NCBI GenBank assembly: GCA_017383485.1
Contig: JAFNXM010000031.1
Location: 1 to 33,321, forward strand
Length of the DNA stretch: 33,321 nucleotides
Reading direction: 5' to 3'
Origin: Bacteroidaceae bacterium
GTDB lineage: Bacteria > Bacteroidota > Bacteroidia > Bacteroidales > Bacteroidaceae
This document shows, piece after piece, positions 29,765-33,321 of this stretch. The notes under the pieces are model-generated. The model saw only the letters and a list, made by a program, of their open reading frames with translations, ran no database searches and had not been told where the DNA came from. The position numbers and the translations under genes were made by a program. Each line of letters starts with the position of its first letter. The first letter of the stretch is position 1.

Positions 29765-32047
29765 TCATTTTCCCCACTGCGTAGGCACTTCGCTCATCAC
29801 GAGTTCGAGCGTGCCGCCTGCTTCGAGTTGCTTGTGGGTGAAGAATGGTTTCTTCAATGCCTTGCCATTGAGTTTGGCCGACTTGATGTATTTTGCCTTG
29901 CGGCTATTGCCCTTAGTCACGATGGTGAATTGCTTGCCATTTTCCAAATTGATGGTCACTTCGGGGAAGAGGGGACGACCGATGGAGTAAGTCGGATTAC
30001 CTGGGCAAACTTGGTAGAAACCCATTGCATTAAGGATATACCATGCAGACATTTGACCACAGTCTTCGTTGCCCGAGATACCTGCTGGCGCATTACGGTA
30101 TTGATTGATCAGGACGCTGTCCACCAACTCCTGAGTACGCCATGGACGGCCCACGTAGTTGTAGAGGTGAGTGGTGTGGTGACCGGGTTCGTTGCCGTGG
30201 GCATATTGTCCGATGAAACCAGATACGTCGGGAGAAACATCGTCGCCTGTCAAGCCCGAGGGTGCAGAAAAGAGACCATCAAGCTTGTTCGCAAATTTTT
30301 CCTTGCTGCCCATCAAAGCCACAAGTCCGTCTACATCGTGGGGTACAAACCATGTCCACTGCCATGCAGTACCTTCGCAATAGTCGTCGGCACGGTGGCG
30401 CGAACTGCGAGGGTCAAATGGCGTGCGCCAGTTGCCCTGTGCATCCTTTCCACGCATAAATTGTGTGGTTGGGTCGAAATAATGTTGATAAGCCTTGCCA
30501 AATTTATAGTACTTCTCAGCCACTGCCTTATTCTTCACACCATTTGCCAAAGTTGCAATACACCAGTCATTGTAAGCGTATTCCAATGCCTTTGCCACAG
30601 TCTCGTGGTCGCAATCGTAGGGGGCATAGCCCATCTCATTCTTATACTTACGTGCAGGAGGCATGATTTCGCTGGTCAACTTCCACTTGGGCAACGTCTG
30701 CGTAATGCCTGCGGTGTCATATTCAGCCATACGTACACCAGCAGCCAAGGCCTTCATGGCATCAAAATTGCGATGGCCCTTAGCATAAGCATCAGCCGCA
30801 AGAGAAGTAAAGTGGTAGCCTATCATACAGCCGGTATAGTTGGATGCCAATTCCCACTTGGGTACGATACCACCTTCCTCGCCCTTGCGAATCAGGTTGC
30901 GGATATAAGCTTGGTTTTGCTTAGGCGAAAGGATAGTAAGCAGTGGGTGCAATGCGCGGTGAGTGTCCCACAATGAATAAACGGTATAGTTGGGCGAAGC
31001 TGGGTCGGCTTGGTAGATCTTCAGGTCCATACCTTTGTAACGACCATCTACGTCTGTAGCCAAAGCGGGAGAGATATTAGCGTGGTAGAGGGCGGTATAG
31101 AACACTTGCTGATGTTCCTTCAGGAATTCACCTTCTACTTCAGGTATTTCGATTTTGCTCAATACCTTGTTCCACTTTTGCTTCGCTGCAGCACGCACGC
31201 CGTCGAAATCCCAACCAGGAATTTCTGCCATCAGGTTCTTCTTTGCACCTTCGTAGTCGACCATAGAAATAGAGGTCTTCACCATCACCTGTTCGCCTTC
31301 GTCGGTCGAGAACTTCAAGATTACTTTGCAACGAGGTTCTATGCGCTTGCTGGTCTTCACCGTATCGCGTACCACTTGTGCAGTGAAGGGCTTGGAGAAC
31401 TTTGCATAGAAATACAACTGCTGATTGTAAGCCCAACCCTGGCTTCTGCGGTAAGCACGAATCGTCTGGTTGTCGACAATTTCTACATCCATAGCATGCA
31501 TCACTTGGTCGTGGATGCCATAGTCCAGGTCGAGGATCATACCAGCCTCGGTAGCTTTGGGATAAGTATAACGATGCAGCGCAGCACGTTCGGTAGCTGT
31601 GAGTTCTGCCTTCACGCGATAGCGGTCCAACACCACAGTATAATAACCGGGTTCGGCACTTTCAGTAGACTTACAGAAAGGCGAAGCAAAAGCCACACGT
31701 TGGCCAAGAGGTTCCTTCTCGCCAATATATTGCAAGTCGGGACGGCCTACAATAGGCATCAACAAGAAATCGCCATAGTCTGCACAACCTGTACCACTCA
31801 AGCGTGTATGAGCAAAACCATTGATGCTTTGGTCCTCGTAGTAATAACCCGAACAAGCATCCCACTCGTGAAAACGTGTATCTGGCCCTGGTTGAATCAT
31901 ACCATTGGGCACCACTGCAGCAGGGTGTGTGTGACCGTGATCAGCAGTTCCCACAAAAAGATTTACGTACTTTGTAAAATCTCTCTCTTGCGCATTTGCC
32001 ATAAAGATAAAAGCACAGAGCAAACTTAAAATTCCTATTTTTTTCAT
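29765..32047 (-). CDS. GH92 family alpha-1,2-mannosidase
   Basis: 760 residues, the normal GH92 length. Signal peptide about 1-19 (FIFMANAQ), so exported to the periplasm or surface. The N-terminal beta domain has YVNLFVGTADHGHTHPAAVV (about 27-46). The catalytic (alpha/alpha)6 domain shows CDHETVAKALEYAYNDW (about 480), HGNEPGHH (about 616, with the Glu proposed as general acid in this family) and GNEDCGQMSAWYILNAMGFY (about 654, with the catalytic acidic pair and calcium site). GH92 enzymes are calcium-dependent exo-mannosidases acting on N-glycans or yeast mannan. No SusC/SusD pair is nearby, so it is not in a visible polysaccharide locus. It has its own promoter and is followed by a small lipoprotein. 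Confidence 0.95.
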   Translation of the reverse strand: MKKIGILSLLCAFIFMANAQERDFTKYVNLFVGTADHGHTHPAAVVPNGMIQPGPDTRFHEWDACSGYYYEDQSINGFAHTRLSGTGCADYGDFLLMPIVGRPDLQYIGEKEPLGQRVAFASPFCKSTESAEPGYYTVVLDRYRVKAELTATERAALHRYTYPKATEAGMILDLDYGIHDQVMHAMDVEIVDNQTIRAYRRSQGWAYNQQLYFYAKFSKPFTAQVVRDTVKTSKRIEPRCKVILKFSTDEGEQVMVKTSISMVDYEGAKKNLMAEIPGWDFDGVRAAAKQKWNKVLSKIEIPEVEGEFLKEHQQVFYTALYHANISPALATDVDGRYKGMDLKIYQADPASPNYTVYSLWDTHRALHPLLTILSPKQNQAYIRNLIRKGEEGGIVPKWELASNYTGCMIGYHFTSLAADAYAKGHRNFDAMKALAAGVRMAEYDTAGITQTLPKWKLTSEIMPPARKYKNEMGYAPYDCDHETVAKALEYAYNDWCIATLANGVKNKAVAEKYYKFGKAYQHYFDPTTQFMRGKDAQGNWRTPFDPRSSRHRADDYCEGTAWQWTWFVPHDVDGLVALMGSKEKFANKLDGLFSAPSGLTGDDVSPDVSGFIGQYAHGNEPGHHTTHLYNYVGRPWRTQELVDSVLINQYRNAPAGISGNEDCGQMSAWYILNAMGFYQVCPGNPTYSIGRPLFPEVTINLENGKQFTIVTKGNSRKAKYIKSAKLNGKALKKPFFTHKQLEAGGTLELVMSEVPTQWGK

Positions 32048-32079
32048 AGAATATAGAACGGTATTTGTTATTTTCCCTA

Positions 32080-32110
32080 CAAAAGTAGCAAAAGGGAAAC
32101 GGGTGACAAA
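32080..32110 (-). promoter_or_regulatory. Promoter of the GH92 gene
   Basis: On the minus strand TTTG (32107-32110), a 19-base spacer, TACTTTTG (32080-32087). Transcription would start near 32073, about 26 nt before the ATG. Confidence 0.65.
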
Positions 32111-32142
32111 AAAAACAGTTGGTTTTATGATGAATTGATAAT

Positions 32143-32331
32143 CTATTTCTTCAATTCATCGTATGAATGGAGAATATTCCAGTAATATATTTTCGGGTCA
32201 CACGACTTGTATCCACTAATGAACTGTTTGCCACAATCCTTGCACTTATGCATTTGTTTTGACCCTCTATGCCTATCCCTTACAACGTTTGAAGAGCCAC
32301 AAAAAGCATTTAAACCTATAAAAATATAAAA
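32143..32331 (-). pseudogene. Transposase N-terminal zinc-ribbon remnant
   Basis: The minus-strand open frame (62 codons plus stop, no early ATG) reads CGSSNVVRDRHRGSKQMHKC then KDCGKQF. This is the C-x(n)-YKCKDCGKQF zinc ribbon found at the N-terminus of IS1/IS1595-type transposases. The frame then continues briefly and stops at TAG (32143-32145), and no catalytic domain follows. It is too short for a working protein, so it is a decayed or truncated insertion-sequence fragment. The first ATG (32253) would give only 36 residues. Confidence 0.65.
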
Positions 32332-32342
32332 TTAAGTATAAC

Positions 32343-32372
32343 AAAAAAAGGAAGCTGAATTTCTCAACTTCC
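32343..32372 (-). terminator. Minus-strand terminator
   Basis: GGAAGCTGA (32350-32358) and TCAACTTCC (32364-32372) on the plus strand. One position pairs G-U only in the minus-strand RNA (it is a C-A mismatch in the plus-strand RNA), and the T-run is on the minus strand, so direction is clear. Confidence 0.75.
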
Positions 32373-32521
32373 CTTTCGAGTGGTGCCACCGGAAAATGAG
32401 TCTCATTTCTAAATGGGTCTATATGTTTGTGTTAAAGAATTACAATGAACGTAATCTCCCGCTATTGCTCCATCTAAATTCTGCACCATTCTGCAGTGTC
32501 TCGCAGAGTCGAGTTCCTACT
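32343..32521 (-). ncRNA. Candidate small RNA with promoter and terminator
   Basis: On the minus strand a -7 box TACCTTTG (32528-32535) is followed ~180 bases later by the hairpin GGAAGTTGA / TCAGCTTCC and a run of seven T. The stretch between has several short hairpins (CTGCA/TGCAG, CTCG/CGAG, GATTAC/GTAATT) and only a 26-codon ORF. I cannot assign it to a known RNA family; it may be a decayed gene's leader. Confidence 0.35.
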
Positions 32522-32527
32522 TTGATG

Positions 32528-32535
32528 CAAAGGTA
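32528..32535 (-). promoter_or_regulatory. Minus-strand -7 box ahead of the candidate small RNA
   Basis: CAAAGGTA reads TACCTTTG on the minus strand. The -33 element is weak (TTTCTG near 32552-32557 with short spacing). Confidence 0.4.
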
Positions 32536-32648
32536 ATGAAATAATTTGAAACAGAAATAGGTACACTAAAATTTTGCTCCACCTCAGTTCGGAATCCCTA
32601 ATATTCAAATTTTATCAGTTATGAAATTGCCATCTTTGAGCGAATATT

Positions 32649-32719
32649 GTGCTCGTCTTAATCTATCATATAATATGCAAAAACAGCACTTTTTCTTTAT
32701 TTTATGATAGGTTGAGCAC
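32649..32719. repeat. Long inverted repeat beside the phased array
   Basis: Left arm GTGCTC (32649-32654) plus AATCTATCATA (32660-32670); right arm TATGATAGGTT (32703-32713) plus GAGCAC (32714-32719). The arms match with one wobble and a 5-base bulge on the left. The right arm runs directly into the repeat array. Confidence 0.7.
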
Positions 32720-32905
32720 TTGCATGGTGACTTGCATAGTCACTTGCATGGTAGTATCATTAAATTAGCTTATACACAACTTATGCACTAACTTGTACAC
32801 CCTCACATCAACTGGGTGCCAACTTAGTTCTATCTTAGTGCCTACTTGGTGCCTACTTGGTGCCATCATGGGCACTATCATGAGCAGTTCATGAGCACTA
32901 AACTA
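32718..32905. repeat. Degenerate 11-12-bp phased repeat array
   Basis: Three 12-bp units ACTTGCATGGTG, ACTTGCATAGTC, ACTTGCATGGTA (32718-32753). Related units follow: TTATACACA, TTATGCACT, TTGTACACC spaced 11-12 bases (32770-32801), then TTAGTGCCTAC, TTGGTGCCTAC, TTGGTGCCATC at exactly 11-base steps (32835-32867), and ATGAGCAGTTC / ATGAGCACTAA at the end. The period is close to one DNA turn and is not a multiple of three, which argues against coding origin. Confidence 0.7.
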
Positions 32906-33168
32906 AGAAATATTTAAATGTTGTAGCTATTGTTTAAAACATATTAGAGAAAAGCAAAATTCTATTATCTATCTTCTACTGCATTATTGAAAAGTCTTTC
33001 GTTTGATAGTAAAATAAGATTGTATTCCTTAAAGTCATCGTGTAAAAAGCAAAATATCGTGTTTTAGAAAAAAAACAAATTTGACTATTTATAAATGGCG
33101 AGGTCAGGAATATGGGATAGGTCAAAAAACATATATAAACTTTATATCTCTATTGATACATTCTATCT

Positions 33169-33321
33169 CTACAAATCCTTTCCATGACATTTTTTAAATT
33201 TTTTCCCACTTCCACACGGACAGAGGTCATTTCGTCCAACTCCTGAAAATGTTGATTTAATTTTCTCGATTTTTCTTTTGTTGCCGTAATTATCTATACA
33301 CTTATCTATTTCCTTTTTCAA
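33169..33321 (-). CDS. SEC-C motif protein, C-terminal end (gene continues beyond window)
   Basis: The last 50 codons of a minus-strand gene. The C-terminus reads [19 protein letters not shown] followed by KDL and TAG (33169-33171). CxCxSGxKxKxCHG is the SEC-C zinc motif known from the SecA C-terminus and many unrelated proteins. A Lys-rich helical stretch precedes it. This is not enough to tell SecA from other SEC-C proteins, though the tail before the motif ([15 protein letters not shown]) does not look like SecA. The start lies outside the window. Confidence 0.85.
   Translation of the reverse strand: MKKEIDKCIDNYGNKRKIEKIKSTFSGVGRNDLCPCGSGKKFKKCHGKDL

Larger units (their letters stand above)
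32048..33168. other. 1.1-kb gene-poor region with mobile-element debris and repeats
   Basis: It contains the GH92 promoter, a transposase zinc-ribbon remnant (32143-32331), a candidate small RNA (32343-32521), an inverted repeat (32649-32719), a phased repeat array (32718-32905), then about 260 AT-rich bases (32906-33168) in which I see nothing. Confidence 0.6.

Noticed and set aside
29714-30976. 420-codon plus-strand open frame antisense to the GH92 gene
   Set aside because: It is a shadow of the mannosidase frame. It has no family resemblance and is rich in Cys/His/Arg as expected for antisense frames.
31010-32029. 339-codon plus-strand open frame antisense to the GH92 gene
   Set aside because: Same shadow effect; the minus-strand GH92 protein with its motifs and signal peptide explains this DNA.
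32381-32390. TGGTGCCACC resembling the antisense 3' end of a tRNA
   Set aside because: The neighbouring bases show no T-arm, anticodon arm or D-arm, so there is no cloverleaf.

Overview
The window looks like chromosomal DNA from a member of the Bacteroidales, most likely Prevotellaceae or a close relative. The evidence is the protein set (DUF4923, DUF3575, DUF4878 and head-GIN lipoproteins, a GH92 alpha-mannosidase, WG-repeat proteins, the dxs-trkA-trkH order), the promoter type (Bacteroidetes sigma-70 pattern TTTG, about 20 bp, then TAnnTTTG), and the rarity of Shine-Dalgarno sequences. Genus is inference; no search was run.

Layout: 1-140 is the 3' end of an rRNA operon (partial 5S) with its terminator, then about 550 bp of AT-rich DNA holding a striking 9-bp tandem array. 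692-1699 is a PanE/ApbA-type reductase. 2089-2763 (minus) is a DUF4923 lipoprotein. 3115-8616 is a three-gene outer-membrane operon with a good promoter: a DUF3575-type small barrel, a CarboxypepD_reg/OmpA-like/helical-repeat protein, and a 939-residue protein made of five tandem modules of about 180 residues. 8737-9096 (minus) is a small DUF6567-like lipoprotein. After a 0.9-kb repeat-rich gap comes a plus-strand run 10010-17187: dxs, trkA, trkH, a head-GIN lipoprotein, manA and an AlkD-like protein. 17563-18699 holds a YiiX-like cysteine hydrolase and a DUF4878 lipoprotein.

From 18995 to 32047 everything is on the minus strand: three large exported WG-repeat proteins (one with an InlB-type repeat, two with charged coiled coils, one ending in a DnaJ-type CxxCxGxG zinc-finger region), a lipoprotein with a BACON-like domain and a Gly-rich linker, a small lipoprotein, and a GH92 mannosidase with its own promoter. 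The last 1.2 kb is gene-poor: a transposase zinc-ribbon remnant, a candidate small RNA, a degenerate 11-12-bp repeat array, and the 3' end of a SEC-C-motif gene running off the window.

Most unusual: (1) the five-module 'poly-barrel' outer-membrane protein; (2) a dispersed intergenic hairpin repeat family (four copies) with a conserved TCGCGACG core and arms that change together; (3) the 9-bp TCTAGANNN array next to the rRNA operon; (4) the WG-repeat cluster, including an exported protein with a DnaJ-like zinc finger and a 35-nt leader duplicated in front of two divergent paralogues; (5) the phased repeat array near the right end. No CRISPR array, phage, complete insertion sequence or tRNA was seen.
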